A DNA stretch of 64,000 bases from NCBI RefSeq assembly GCF_018736045.1, contig NZ_CP076132.1, positions 238,001 to 302,000 on the forward strand, given 5' to 3'. Under the pieces are notes generated by a model that saw nothing but the letters and a program-made list of their open reading frames with translations, searched no databases and had not been told where the DNA came from. This document shows positions 1 to 8,988 of the stretch, piece by piece (within the stretch, counting starts at the first letter, position 1; the number at the start of each line of letters is the position of its first letter). The DNA is from Flammeovirga yaeyamensis (lineage in GTDB: Bacteria; Bacteroidota; Bacteroidia; Cytophagales; Flammeovirgaceae). A program made the translations under genes and the position numbers.

Positions 1-1467
1 TAATATTCTCTGAGCGGTAGAATCACTTTCTGCATTTTGCCCATAATAATTGATGTTGGTAAGTGCATTTTCAAACGTCTCGTCATTATGATAATACACT
101 TTCCAATCCAAAGCGATGGTTCTGCCATTATCATTTAATTTATGACGTAATAGAAAACTATTATTGATATCAGCCGAATTGGTCGATGTAAAATTCGACT
201 GCATCGAACTGTTTAAATCATCTCCACCTTTCAAAGAAGTATTGGATAAACTATAAGAATTAGCATCCCCATTTTCGAGTTTGATTACCGGACGAATACG
301 AATGGTTGTTTTAGGGCTCGCTTCATAATCGAGTCGAATATTAAAATTATGGTTTTCTTTATGAGAATCCATATCCAACAATTCATCTACTATCTGATTG
401 CTATTTTCGGAAACAATATACTCTGTAGTTGATGCCTGATCTGTTTCATTATTGATGACCTTATAGCTATAACTCGCATTCACATCCCATTTTTCTCCCC
501 AAGAATCAATATAATTTGTTCCCAACATATGAGTTGTATTGACTCCATTGGAATTGGTCGACATATCCATTCCAGAATTTCCACCACCTTGTCGTCCTCT
601 TCCTCTCCTCATTCTAGATGATCCCGAAGAAAGGTTATCCGACATAAATCCTTGCTGATTCACATTGTTTGTCATACCGATGAAAGAAAGTCGTTGTTCG
701 CCTTTGAAAATATTGAGATTACCACCGGCACTATAACGTTCATCAGAACCATAACCTGCTTCAGCTTTTCCGAAATAAGCATACTTTGCATCCTTTTTCG
801 TTACAAAGTTGATGGTCTTGCTTCTTTCTCCATCATCGAAACCAGTAAACTGTGCCTGATCGCTTTTCTCATCGATGATCTGAACATAGTCGATCATATC
901 TGCAGGAAGATTGCTCATTGCAGTGCTTGGGTCGTTACCGAAAAACTCTTTACCATCCACAAGTACTTTGCTTACGGTTTCTCCCTCTGCAGTAATATTA
1001 CCATCATTATCTTTATCAATACCCGGCATTTTTGTGACGAGATCGCCTGCTGTTGCATCTTCATGAGTTTTATAATTGCTCGATGAAATTTGTATGGTAT
1101 CTTCTTTAATCACAATAGGAACATCGGCCACCACTTCGACCTCATTGAGTTCGGTAAACATAGGGGTTAATTCTAAATGAATTTGATGTCCATTTTCATC
1201 AGAAATTATCAGATCTTGTGATAGGTTATTATAGCCCAAGTACATGGCCTCAAGTGTATACTTTCCTTTCTTTTTGATGTTCATTTTAAAATTCCCATCT
1301 AAATCAGAAAGCACTTGATATTTGCTATCGGCATCTGTTACCGTGATGAGTGCATTCACTAAAGCTTCATGACTCCCTTTAGAGGATATTTTTCCACTTA
1401 GAGGGATGGTTTGAGCCCAAACGGAGGAGGAAATAATCAGAAAGAGAAGAATTATGGAAGTTTTCAT
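1..1467 (-). CDS. Outer membrane beta-barrel receptor with carboxypeptidase-like N-terminal domain (3' part missing)
   Basis: Reading the minus strand from ATG at 1467 gives 489 codons without a stop, so the gene runs off the left edge. It begins with a signal peptide ending near SVWAQ. A CarboxypepD_reg-like domain (about residues 20-105, transthyretin-like fold) follows, then a TonB-plug-like segment (about 110-215, with VLVDGKEFFGNDPST), then alternating polar and aromatic strands typical of an OMP_b-brl/TonB-dependent receptor barrel. An Arg/Gly-rich stretch (RMRRGRGRQGGG) near residue 290 looks like an exposed loop. Such receptors move ligands across the outer membrane or serve as surface proteins. 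The ligand is unknown, and no SusD-like partner is visible. The gene is transcribed divergently from the GGT-like gene at 1700. Confidence 0.85.
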   Translation of the reverse strand, partial: MKTSIILLFLIISSSVWAQTIPLSGKISSKGSHEALVNALITVTDADSKYQVLSDLDGNFKMNIKKKGKYTLEAMYLGYNNLSQDLIISDENGHQIHLELTPMFTELNEVEVVADVPIVIKEDTIQISSSNYKTHEDATAGDLVTKMPGIDKDNDGNITAEGETVSKVLVDGKEFFGNDPSTAMSNLPADMIDYVQIIDEKSDQAQFTGFDDGERSKTINFVTKKDAKYAYFGKAEAGYGSDERYSAGGNLNIFKGEQRLSFIGMTNNVNQQGFMSDNLSSGSSRMRRGRGRQGGGNSGMDMSTNSNGVNTTHMLGTNYIDSWGEKWDVNASYSYKVINNETDQASTTEYIVSENSNQIVDELLDMDSHKENHNFNIRLDYEASPKTTIRIRPVIKLENGDANSYSLSNTSLKGGDDLNSSMQSNFTSTNSADINNSFLLRHKLNDNGRTIALDWKVYYHNDETFENALTNINYYGQNAESDSTAQRIL

Positions 1468-1699
1468 TTGACAATTTTTTGGTCGTTTGCTCTATTAAAG
1501 CCTTTGATGTAGTACAAATGAAAACAATACCTGAATAGTATGTCAGTTAATTCAACGTAGGGCAGTTATTTTTCAACTAACGAATAAACAAAACCTGATT
1601 TTATAGATTGATGACTGTAAATTGTATATTTATCAACTGATTATTAGCATACATACTATCTGTGAAAATCAATAATAAACAAGTTAATCCAATTCAATA

Positions 1700-3409
1700 A
1701 TGAAACAACTGAACAGAACAACATTACTCTCCCTGATTGGGATAATGATCTTTTCCATCTCAACCATCGCCCAAGATAGAATTACTGGAAAAACTTTCGC
1801 TACACGATCTGAGGTTTTAGCTCAAAATGGAATGGTGGCTACTTCTCATCCATTAGCCACTCAAGTGGGATTGGATATTTTAAAAAGTGGAGGGAATGCC
1901 ATCGATGCAGCCATAGCAGCTAATGCTACATTGGGTTTAATGGAACCGACAGGATGTGGAATTGGTGGTGATATTTTCGCTATCGTTTGGGATGCGAAAA
2001 CACAAAAGTTATATGCTTTAAATGGAAGTGGTCGATCGCCTAAAAAGCTTACGCTTGACTATTTCAAAAAGAATGGATATGAAAGTATTCCAGCTTTAGG
2101 TCCATTGCCGGTAAGTGTTCCTGGAACAGTAGATGGTTGGTTCGAACTACATAAAAAGTTTGGTTCTAAAGAAATGTCAGAGCTATTATCACCTGCTATT
2201 AATTATGCAGAAAGTGGTTTTCCTTTGACAGAGTTGATTGCTTGGTACATGCAAAAATCAATACCTAGATATATGGATAAAGGTTTTCCGAATATCAAGG
2301 ATACTTATATCAATCAAAATAATGGGAAGTTACCGAATGAGGGAGAGATTTATAAAAATCCATATTTAGCCAATACCTACAAGAAAATTGCAGAAGGTGG
2401 ACGAGATGCTTTTTATAAAGGTGATATCGCAAAGACCATTGGGAAGTTTATCAAAGAACAAGGAGGCTTTTTAAGTGAGAAAGATTTGGCAAATCATCAT
2501 TCTGAATGGTTAGAACCTGTATCGGTAAATTATAGAGGTTATGATGTTTGGGAACTTCCTCCCAACGGACAAGGAATCGCTGCCCTTCAGATGCTACAAA
2601 TTTTAGAAGGATATGATTTCTCGAATATTGAATTCGGATCTGCTGAACACCTTCATTTATTTACTGAAGCGAAGAAGTTAGCCTTTGAAGATAGAGCAAA
2701 ATATTATGCAGATATGGATTTTTATGATGTTCCCGTCGAAGAATTATTATCTGATAAATATGCAGAGGAAAGAAGAAATTTGATAGGAGAAAAGGCGTCT
2801 ACCTATAACGCAGGCCAAATTAGTGCAGGAGAAACTATTTATATGACGGTAGCCGATAAAGAAGGAAACATGATCTCTTTAATTCAGAGTAATTACAGAG
2901 GAATGGGATCGGGTATGGTGCCTCCAAAATTGGGTTTTATGTTACAGGATCGTGGCGAACTATTTTCTTTAAAAGAAGGGCAAGCAAATACTTATGAACC
3001 AGAAAAACGACCTTTCCATACCATTATTCCGGCCTTTATTACTAAAGATGGGCAACCTTATGTTTCCTTTGGGGTGATGGGAGGAGATTTCCAACCACAA
3101 GGTCATACGCAGATTGTTATGAATCTAATTGACTTCGGTATGAATTTACAAGAAGCAGGAGATGCACCACGATGGGATCATACTGGTGGAGCTTCGCCAA
3201 TGGGAGAGGAGACCACAAATAAAGGTATGATCAGAATTGAATCGGGTATTCCATACGAGACTATTCGAGGATTAATGGATAGAGGACATAAAGTAGGATT
3301 CGTTCGTGGAGCCTATGGCGGGTATCAAGCCATTCTTTGGGATGCAGAAAATAAAGTTTACAAAGGGGCAAGTGAAAGTCGAAAAGATGGTCAAGCGGCC
3401 GGTTATTAA
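1700..3409 (+). CDS. Gamma-glutamyltransferase family protein (GGT-like Ntn hydrolase)
   Basis: This 569-residue secreted or periplasmic protein has a signal peptide ending about STIAQ (residue 25). The sequence covers a full gamma-glutamyltranspeptidase fold. The large-subunit signature GGNAIDAAIAAN lies near residues 64-75, and the glycine-rich GCGIGGDIF lies near 86-93. The self-cleavage site appears to be Thr379 in SAGETIYMTVADKEG. The TTH of classical GGT is replaced by GETIY there, as in the YwrD-like or acylase-like subgroup, so glutathione may not be its substrate. The family cleaves gamma-glutamyl or related amide bonds after autoprocessing to two subunits. It stands alone, with a strong terminator directly after the stop codon. 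Confidence 0.88.
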   Translation: MKQLNRTTLLSLIGIMIFSISTIAQDRITGKTFATRSEVLAQNGMVATSHPLATQVGLDILKSGGNAIDAAIAANATLGLMEPTGCGIGGDIFAIVWDAKTQKLYALNGSGRSPKKLTLDYFKKNGYESIPALGPLPVSVPGTVDGWFELHKKFGSKEMSELLSPAINYAESGFPLTELIAWYMQKSIPRYMDKGFPNIKDTYINQNNGKLPNEGEIYKNPYLANTYKKIAEGGRDAFYKGDIAKTIGKFIKEQGGFLSEKDLANHHSEWLEPVSVNYRGYDVWELPPNGQGIAALQMLQILEGYDFSNIEFGSAEHLHLFTEAKKLAFEDRAKYYADMDFYDVPVEELLSDKYAEERRNLIGEKASTYNAGQISAGETIYMTVADKEGNMISLIQSNYRGMGSGMVPPKLGFMLQDRGELFSLKEGQANTYEPEKRPFHTIIPAFITKDGQPYVSFGVMGGDFQPQGHTQIVMNLIDFGMNLQEAGDAPRWDHTGGASPMGEETTNKGMIRIESGIPYETIRGLMDRGHKVGFVRGAYGGYQAILWDAENKVYKGASESRKDGQAAGY

Positions 3410-3411
3410 AT

Positions 3412-3452
3412 AAAAAACGAGATAGATTCATAAAAATCTATCTCGTTTTTTT
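3412..3452 (+). terminator. Rho-independent terminator of the GGT-like gene
   Basis: A 15-bp perfect stem (arms 3413-3427 and 3436-3450, core ACGAGATAGAT) with an 8-nt loop begins three bases after the stop codon and ends in a T run. The A run on the left side could let it work in both directions, which would also serve the small minus-strand ORF ending at 3456. Confidence 0.9.
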
Positions 3453-3455
3453 AGT

Positions 3456-3608
3456 TTAGAATAAATTGGAAAGCATTTTTTGTATTGTTATCCAATTGTC
3501 TAGAATTAGGTAATTAATTACTGAAGATACACCGATAATTACGGCATACTTTAATACCTCTTTACTTTTAGAAGTCTTTTGATCTGTAGGTAATAATAAA
3601 TGGTTCAT
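3456..3608 (-). CDS. Small hypothetical membrane peptide (50 aa)
   Basis: The minus strand between the GGT terminator and the AraC gene has an ATG-to-TAA frame of 50 codons. The peptide starts MNHLLLPTDQ, has a charged Lys-rich stretch (KTSKSKEVLK) and then one likely membrane-spanning helix (YAVIIGVSSVINYLIL) before a short tail ending in LSNLF. Amino-acid use looks protein-like rather than random. Its stop lies next to the bidirectional-looking terminator at 3412-3452. I do not recognise the family. A spurious frame is possible because it is short and no clear promoter was found. Confidence 0.45.
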   Translation of the reverse strand: MNHLLLPTDQKTSKSKEVLKYAVIIGVSSVINYLILDNWITIQKMLSNLF

Positions 3609-3777
3609 CGTTTTTTGTAGTTGTGTGGCTTGTTAGGTAAACAAGATTGTGAGCTATCATATATTTCATGATCAATTTAAGAATTTAAATAATGAATTTA
3701 TATGGATTAAATTATGTTAACCAAAATGTAACTTTTGAAATATAAATCCGAAGGCTTTTGCCTTTTTTGAAGAATAG

Positions 3778-4641
3778 ATGGAAAGTGAAATCAAAAAATA
3801 CAAAATAAAAGAAACTCCTAACGGAGAGTTTGAGATCATTGATTTAGAGTATCTAATGAATAATAAATTCGATATGATAACTACTCCACACAGAGCAGGT
3901 TTTTATCATGTTTTATGGATTGAAGAAGGATATGGTACGCATTATATAGACTTTAAACCTATTAAAGTAGAAAAAAACTCTTTGATATTTATTGATTTAG
4001 AAAGTGTGAATCTATATGACAAGGAAGGTGACTACAAAGGAAAATCTTTGATATTTACGGATAACTTTTTTTGTCAATCGGTATTGGATTTTAAATACAT
4101 CAAATCGTCGATCTTATTTAATGATCTATATGGTATAGCTAAAATTACACCCATACATTTCGAGGAAGAACTTAAAGCTATCTTTAATCAGATTACCGAA
4201 GAAAGTAAGTTTGGGCAAGATGAATCGCATCAAATGATACTTCAAAAGTTGGTGCATCTTTTTTTATTACAATCAGAAAGAGCATTAAGAAAACAAGGAG
4301 TGAAAGAATTAGCACCTAGTCCTTCATTAACTATCGTCAATAATTTTAGAGAGTTATTGGAGGAGTATTATAAAAAAGAGAAATCTGTAAAGTGGTACTC
4401 AAGTCAGTTAAACCTATCAGAAAAACAATTGCATAAAGCTACTAAAGAGATCTTAGGGAAGACCCCTAAAAACGCAATAGATAAACGCGTTGTATTAGAA
4501 GCAAAACGATTATTGTCACATACAATTCAGCCGGTAAAAGAAATTGCTTACGATTTAGGATACGATGAGCCTACAAACTTTGTAAAGTATTTTAAGCGAC
4601 ATACAGGTACAACACCTTTAGATTTTAGAGGTCAATTTTAA
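3778..4641 (+). CDS. AraC family transcriptional regulator
   Basis: This 287-residue protein has an N-terminal cupin-like sensing region (about residues 15-165, with AGFYHVLWIEEGYGTHYID). It ends in a two-helix-turn-helix AraC DNA-binding domain (about 190-285). The first helix-turn-helix contains WYSSQLNLSEKQLHKATKEI and the second contains VKEIAYDLGYDEPTNFVKYF, followed by the conserved GTTPLDFR end. The usual inducer of such Bacteroidetes regulators is a small organic molecule, unknown here. The SnoaL-like secreted protein starts 105 bp downstream on the same strand and is a plausible target. The ATG at 3778 is the first in frame and gives a normal family length. Confidence 0.9.
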   Translation: MESEIKKYKIKETPNGEFEIIDLEYLMNNKFDMITTPHRAGFYHVLWIEEGYGTHYIDFKPIKVEKNSLIFIDLESVNLYDKEGDYKGKSLIFTDNFFCQSVLDFKYIKSSILFNDLYGIAKITPIHFEEELKAIFNQITEESKFGQDESHQMILQKLVHLFLLQSERALRKQGVKELAPSPSLTIVNNFRELLEEYYKKEKSVKWYSSQLNLSEKQLHKATKEILGKTPKNAIDKRVVLEAKRLLSHTIQPVKEIAYDLGYDEPTNFVKYFKRHTGTTPLDFRGQF

Positions 4642-4702
4642 AAAGGAGTAAAAGTATCATTAAACGGAGGAATACTACCTTTATTAACCATCTTATTTCC
4701 AT

Positions 4703-4710
4703 CACCTTTG
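4703..4710 (+). promoter_or_regulatory. Possible -7 promoter element (CACCTTTG) for the SnoaL-like gene
   Basis: The octamer CACCTTTG differs at one position from the Bacteroidetes -7 consensus TAnnTTTG and lies 37 bp before the ATG at 4747. No good -33 TTG is placed upstream, so a regulator such as the neighbouring AraC protein might be needed for activity. This is inference from sequence only. Confidence 0.35.
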
Positions 4711-4746
4711 TAGCGTACTAATTTTAACTGATATTTTAATCACGCT

Positions 4747-5601
4747 ATGAAAAAGGTCTACAGTTTAACGCTAGCTTTATTCGCATTTATCTTATCAAAT
4801 GCTCATTCTCAATCAAAAAACGCTAAACAGATGGAAATTTCTAACAAAGAAAAAGTAGTTGCTCTTTTAAAAAGCATCGAGACAGGTGATGCCTCAGCAA
4901 TGGCATACGTTAACCCAGAAAAGTACATTCAGCACAATCAGTCAGTAGGTGATGGATTGGCTGGTTTTGGAGCAGTGCTTCAACAACTTCCTAAAGGGTC
5001 TGCGAAAGTCAATACAGTAAGAGTTTTCGAAGATGGAGATTTTGTAATTGCACACACGGATTATAATTTCTTTGGTCCTAAAATCGGTATTGATATTTTC
5101 CGATTTGAAAACGGATTAATTGTAGAACATTGGGATAACCTCCAAGAGAAAGTATCTGATAATGAGTTAGGTAGATCTCAGATAGATGGTCCAACAGAAG
5201 TAACTGATCTTGATAAAACTAAAGCCAATGAGAAGATGGTGAAAAAGTTTATCAACGATGTTTTATTTGGGAAACATCCAAAGAAAATCACAGATTATGT
5301 ATCCACTGAAAAATACAACCAACATAACCCTGGAGTAAAAGATGGATTGGCTGGATTAGGTGAAGCAATAGAGTCACTAAACAAAGCAGGTATGCCAATG
5401 GTCTATCAAAAAAATCATAAAGTGTTTGCTGATGGAAACTTTGTGATTTCAGTATCAGAAGGAATATTTATGAAAGAACATGTTTCATTCTATGATATTT
5501 TCAGAGTGGAAAATGGTAAAATCGTTGAGCATTGGGATACTATCGAAAAAATTCTTCCAGATGCGGAGGCAAAAAATAACAATGGTAAATTCAATTTCTG
5601 A
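4747..5601 (+). CDS. Secreted double SnoaL-like (NTF2-fold) protein
   Basis: This 284-residue protein has a signal peptide ending about SNAHSQ. Two tandem copies of a SnoaL/NTF2-like domain follow (about residues 30-135 and 155-270). Each copy has a helix ending in a YxQHN motif (KYIQHNQSVGDGLAG and KYNQHNPGVKDGLAG) and closes with DIFRxENGxIVEHWD, so the two halves clearly come from an internal duplication. Members of this family are annotated as SnoaL-like aldol-condensation enzymes or polyketide-cyclase-like proteins, but most have no proven reaction. It follows the AraC regulator gene and may be controlled by it. Confidence 0.82.
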   Translation: MKKVYSLTLALFAFILSNAHSQSKNAKQMEISNKEKVVALLKSIETGDASAMAYVNPEKYIQHNQSVGDGLAGFGAVLQQLPKGSAKVNTVRVFEDGDFVIAHTDYNFFGPKIGIDIFRFENGLIVEHWDNLQEKVSDNELGRSQIDGPTEVTDLDKTKANEKMVKKFINDVLFGKHPKKITDYVSTEKYNQHNPGVKDGLAGLGEAIESLNKAGMPMVYQKNHKVFADGNFVISVSEGIFMKEHVSFYDIFRVENGKIVEHWDTIEKILPDAEAKNNNGKFNF

Positions 5602-5697
5602 AAATTGAATCATCTAATCTTAATTTTAAAAACTTGCTTTGGAGTAAAATTACCATCCAAGGCAGGTTTTTACCTTTATAAAAAGTCTCATCAAAAG

Positions 5698-5705
5698 TAA
5701 ATTTG
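5698..5705 (+). promoter_or_regulatory. Bacteroidetes -7 promoter element TAAATTTG
   Basis: TAAATTTG matches TAnnTTTG exactly and lies 33 bp before the ATG at 5739. Its position argues that the gene starts at 5739 rather than at the in-frame TTG at 5703, because transcription would begin around 5711. No convincing -33 TTG is seen. Confidence 0.5.
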
Positions 5706-5738
5706 TTGTGTTGTTATGAAATACTAAAAGAAAAAACT

Positions 5739-6131
5739 ATGTTATTATTTGCCGTTCTCATTGTGATAATAGGAATAATGATCTACTTAAAAGAAGATCG
5801 TTGGATTGCTTATGGTCAGCTTCAAGATAAATATCATGTCACTCGAAATGGACACGAATATTATGTAGAGGAAGTGAAGTTTAAAAAATACAACGAGGCA
5901 TTATCAAAATATTTTAAAGTTGTAGAGTCTATTACCCACTATGGAGAAACGATAGATTCGAGATATGATTTGTACGATTGGGGCTATTCAACTTTTCAAT
6001 TTAAAGACACCTTAATTGATGTTCGTTACTTTAGAAGTACCCATAGTATTCGATTAATAAAGAGCTTAAAACCATTATCTATTGCAGAATATGAAAAAGA
6101 TAAATTAGGTTACGAAATGGACATAAAATAA
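5739..6131 (+). CDS. Hypothetical membrane-anchored protein (130 aa)
   Basis: Starting at the ATG at 5739, the protein has one N-terminal hydrophobic helix (LLFAVLIVIIGIMIYL) followed by a soluble domain rich in aromatic and charged residues (RWIAYGQLQDKYHVTRNGHEYYVEE, continuing to residue 130). It is probably anchored in the inner membrane or exported by an uncleaved signal. No domain is recognised. An in-frame TTG at 5703 would add twelve unlikely residues and overlaps the promoter-like TAAATTTG, so I reject it. The gene converges on the minus-strand lipoprotein at 6189 across a short shared hairpin. Confidence 0.65.
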   Translation: MLLFAVLIVIIGIMIYLKEDRWIAYGQLQDKYHVTRNGHEYYVEEVKFKKYNEALSKYFKVVESITHYGETIDSRYDLYDWGYSTFQFKDTLIDVRYFRSTHSIRLIKSLKPLSIAEYEKDKLGYEMDIK

Positions 6132-6132
6132 A

Positions 6133-6161
6133 AACCCTACCTAAATAATATAGGCAGGGTT
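6133..6161. terminator. Shared hairpin terminator between convergent genes
   Basis: Arms AACCCT-A-CCTA and TAGG-C-AGGGTT (one A/C mismatch) form a stem with a 7-nt loop directly after the stop at 6131. An A run on the left gives a T run for minus-strand transcription, and the right side is less T-rich, so it is best for the minus-strand lipoprotein gene. Confidence 0.6.
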
Positions 6162-6188
6162 AAGTTTGGGGTTATTAAAGAATCTAGT

Positions 6189-6959
6189 CTATTTTACAAC
6201 CTTAATTGAAGTAGCCACACTTACTAAACTACCTTCCTCGTCTTTATAATTATGACGATTATTAGATAATTGATCGTAATCAATGCCTTGTTCTTCTAAA
6301 AGTTGTTTTAATGTAGTATTTGGTTCTACGTTAGTCACGTCCACTCTATTTACATCTTCTCCATCTTTTACATAGATATTCACGAATCTATTTTCGCCAA
6401 TAACATATTGATCGAAATCGCTGTCGTTTGTAGATTCATTGGCATCATAAACATTTACATTTTGTTTTGATGCACCAACACCTATAGTAGTTAGGTTTTC
6501 ATAAGCAATGATTGAAGGCTCTTCTTCAATGATCTCATGAACTACTTTAATGGATGTTTTCAATAATTTAATTTCACCATCCGTGTTTCTGTAAGTATGT
6601 TTTTTGTAATCGATATCCGATAAAGCTACAGGTTGACTCAACATTATATCGAAAAGGTTACCTCCTTCTTGTTGATTAGTAATATCAATTCTACTTCCAT
6701 CTTTAAGATAGATATTGATAAATTCATTCTTACCGATTTCAAAAAGTTTTAGGTCTTCAATTTTTTCTGCATTTTCTACATTGAACACAGTAACAAATTG
6801 TTTAGTAGCGTTTAATCCTGCAGTGGTGATATTGTAGTAATGTTCTACAGCACCTTGTGTTGGTAAATTTGGATCCACTTCATCATTTGCAGAATTACAT
6901 GAAGAAACGAAAGCTACGATTGAAAGTAGTAAAAATAGATTTGATAATTGTTTGATCAT
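6189..6959 (-). CDS. Lipoprotein with two tandem homologous domains
   Basis: This 256-residue protein starts with a lipoprotein signal (VAFVSSC, lipid-bearing Cys21). It contains two related halves. The first is at about 38-137, with YYNITTAGLNATKQFVTVFNV and EFINIYLKDGS. The second is at about 150-256, with YENLTTIGVGASKQNVNVYDA and RFVNIYVKDGE. Each half ends in a TSIKVV motif, which marks an internal duplication. No catalytic motif is visible. The protein is likely attached to the periplasmic or outer face of the outer membrane and might have a binding or adhesive role. I do not recognise the family. Confidence 0.75.
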   Translation of the reverse strand: MIKQLSNLFLLLSIVAFVSSCNSANDEVDPNLPTQGAVEHYYNITTAGLNATKQFVTVFNVENAEKIEDLKLFEIGKNEFINIYLKDGSRIDITNQQEGGNLFDIMLSQPVALSDIDYKKHTYRNTDGEIKLLKTSIKVVHEIIEEEPSIIAYENLTTIGVGASKQNVNVYDANESTNDSDFDQYVIGENRFVNIYVKDGEDVNRVDVTNVEPNTTLKQLLEEQGIDYDQLSNNRHNYKDEEGSLVSVATSIKVVK

Positions 6960-7131
6960 TTTTCCTTTAGTTTGAAATTTTAGATTTGATTTTTGTTTTC
7001 ACTTATCTATTCAAACGGGGTTGATCAAAGCTTCTTTTACCTAATTTGGATCAAGTTGTTCCGAAAAAGTACAAAACTAATTTACCTTTCACTTTTTGTT
7101 TTTAGTTCAGCTAGTGTTTGTTGATTTGCTT

Positions 7132-7168
7132 ACAAAAACAAAGGCCATCTCATAAAATGAGACAGCCT
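7132..7168 (-). terminator. Rho-independent terminator of the leu operon
   Basis: On the minus strand AGGCTGTCTCAT and ATGAGATGGCCT (plus positions 7157-7168 and 7142-7153) form a 12-bp stem with two wobble pairs and a 3-nt loop. A T-rich tract (TTTGTTTTTG) follows. It lies 34 bp after the leuB stop codon. Confidence 0.85.
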
Positions 7169-7202
7169 CTTAAGTTAATCAATTGGATTATGATAGTATT
7201 TT

Positions 7203-8291
7203 TTATACAGCAACTGATGCTAAAAGTTCAGCTAACTTTTCTCCTGTTTGCGCTGTATTCATACGCTTATCTTCAGGAGTTGTATCTGTTGCGATATCTA
7301 ATGTTCTATATCCGTCTTTCAAGAATTGATCGACTGCACTAATAATGGCATCGCTTTCTTCTTTAAGACCAAATGAGATGTCTAATAATAAAGCACCTGA
7401 TAAAACAGAAGCAATTGGGTTAGCAATTCCTTTACCTGCAATATCTGGAGCAGATCCATGGATTGGCTCGTATAATCCAATTTCAGCTCCTACTGAAGCA
7501 GATGGCAACATACCCATAGAACCAGCAATCTGAGAAGCTTCGTCTGTTAGGATATCACCAAACATGTTACCAGTAACAATTACGTCGAATTGTTTTGGAT
7601 CACGGATCAACTGCATTGCTGCGTTATCAATGAACATGTGAGTTACTTCAACTTCTGGGTATTCAGAAGAAAGTTCTTGTACTGTTTCTCTCCATAAACG
7701 AGAAGATTCCAATACATTCGCTTTATCTACTGAACAAAGTTTCTTACGACGAGTCATTGCTGATTCAAAAGCTTGACGAGCAATTCTCTCTACTTCCATT
7801 TTAGAGTAACGAAGCGTATCGATGGCCTCAGTACCGTCTTCGTTTCTTTCACGAGGAGTACCAAAGTAGATACCTCCAGTTAATTCACGGAAGAAGATAA
7901 TGTCAGAACCTTGTAAGATTTCTGGTTTGATTGATGATGTATACAATAACTCATCAAAAAGTTTAATTGGACGGATGTTAGAGAACAAACCTAATTCCTT
8001 ACGGATCTTCAATAGACCTTGTTCAGGACGTACTTTTAAGTTAGGATTGTTGTCATACATTGGCATACCTACAGCACCTAAAAGTACTGCATCAGAAGCA
8101 CGACAAGTATCGATTGTCTCTTGTGGACAAGGTTCGCCTGTGGCTTCAATGGCTGCGTGACCAATTAACGCTGGAGTGAATTCGAATGAATGTCCGAAAC
8201 GCTCACCAATAATTTCCAATATATTTTGAGTGATGCCTGTTACTTCTAACCCGATACCGTCGCCGGCGATCACTGTGATTTTCTTGTTCAT
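7203..8291 (-). CDS. leuB: 3-isopropylmalate dehydrogenase LeuB
   Basis: This enzyme oxidises and decarboxylates (2R,3S)-3-isopropylmalate to 2-oxoisocaproate with NAD+, the third specific step of leucine synthesis in the cytosol. The 362 residues match the family's usual length. Visible features are the N-terminal IAGDGIGLEV, the substrate-binding RPEQGLLKIRKELGLFSNIRP, and the metal and active-site stretch TGNMFGDILTDEASQIAGSMGMLPSAS. The NAD-binding GLYEPIHGSAPDIAGKGIANPIA is also present. It is the last gene of a leuC-leuD-leuB operon and is separated from leuD by an 81-bp gap holding a REP-like palindrome. leuA is not in the window. Confidence 0.97.
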   Translation of the reverse strand: MNKKITVIAGDGIGLEVTGITQNILEIIGERFGHSFEFTPALIGHAAIEATGEPCPQETIDTCRASDAVLLGAVGMPMYDNNPNLKVRPEQGLLKIRKELGLFSNIRPIKLFDELLYTSSIKPEILQGSDIIFFRELTGGIYFGTPRERNEDGTEAIDTLRYSKMEVERIARQAFESAMTRRKKLCSVDKANVLESSRLWRETVQELSSEYPEVEVTHMFIDNAAMQLIRDPKQFDVIVTGNMFGDILTDEASQIAGSMGMLPSASVGAEIGLYEPIHGSAPDIAGKGIANPIASVLSGALLLDISFGLKEESDAIISAVDQFLKDGYRTLDIATDTTPEDKRMNTAQTGEKLAELLASVAV

Positions 8292-8330
8292 AGTACTGTT
8301 GAATTGTTTGTTGTTTATTTGAAGTAGTTC

Positions 8331-8359
8331 GTAGGGACGTTGTACTACAACGTCCGTAC
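8331..8359. repeat. REP-like intergenic palindrome between leuD and leuB
   Basis: Arms GGACGTTG (8335-8342) and CAACGTCC (8348-8355) pair perfectly around TACTA. GTA and TAC continue the pairing outside a G/G mismatch (8331-8333 with 8357-8359). The RTAGGGACGTTG...CAACGTCC shape resembles short dispersed palindromes known from cyanobacteria and Bacteroidetes. It sits inside the operon, where it could slow the polymerase or protect the leuCD part of the mRNA. I found no second copy in the window. Confidence 0.6.
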
Positions 8360-8372
8360 AAGTTATTTCAAA

Positions 8373-8969
8373 TTATACATTAAAAGTATAAGCCCTATTG
8401 GATTCGTATTGTGCTATTTCCTCTTTCAGACTTAATAAATAGTCGATATCATCATAACCATTTATCAAGCACATTTTTTTATAGTCATCAATCTCGAAAG
8501 ATTGTTTGTTATTTTCTTTTCCAGAGATCCAAGCAGTTTGAGACTCTAAGTCTACTTCTAAAGTAGTTGATGGATCAGCTTCGATATCAGTAAATAGTTC
8601 TGCAAGGAACTCTTCTGATACGATCAAAGGTAAAATACCATTGTTCAAAGAGTTGCCTCTAAAGATATCAGCGAAGAAGCTTGATACTACGATTTTAAAA
8701 CCATAATCGCCAATAGCCCAAGCTGCGTGCTCACGAGAAGAACCACAACCAAAGTTTTTACCAGCAACAAGAATTTCACCTTTGTAAGTGTCTTGGTTCA
8801 AAACGAAATCAGCAATAGGCTGATCTTGCTTGTCGTATCTCCAATCTCTAAAAAGGTTATCACCAAATCCTTCTTTTGTTGTTGCTTTTAAGAAACGAGC
8901 AGGGATAATCTGATCAGTATCTACGTTCTCTATTTTTAAGGGAACACAAGTTGATTTTGTATATTTCAT
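8373..8969 (-). CDS. leuD: 3-isopropylmalate dehydratase small subunit LeuD
   Basis: LeuD is the small subunit of isopropylmalate isomerase, which together with LeuC converts 2-isopropylmalate to 3-isopropylmalate. The 198-residue length is normal. The N-terminal [13 protein letters not shown] and the substrate-loop signature [22 protein letters not shown] are both present, as is the conserved [13 protein letters not shown]. It lies 19 bp after leuC in the same transcript, which fits co-production of the two subunits. The ATG at 8969 opens with [12 protein letters not shown], in good agreement with the family. Confidence 0.97.
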   Translation of the reverse strand: MKYTKSTCVPLKIENVDTDQIIPARFLKATTKEGFGDNLFRDWRYDKQDQPIADFVLNQDTYKGEILVAGKNFGCGSSREHAAWAIGDYGFKIVVSSFFADIFRGNSLNNGILPLIVSEEFLAELFTDIEADPSTTLEVDLESQTAWISGKENNKQSFEIDDYKKMCLINGYDDIDYLLSLKEEIAQYESNRAYTFNV

Positions 8970-8988
8970 GGTAATTTTTTCTTTCGGA

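Noticed and set aside
652-1086. Plus-strand 144-codon frame
   Set aside because: It is the shadow of the receptor gene on the minus strand, which has a signal peptide and recognisable domains.
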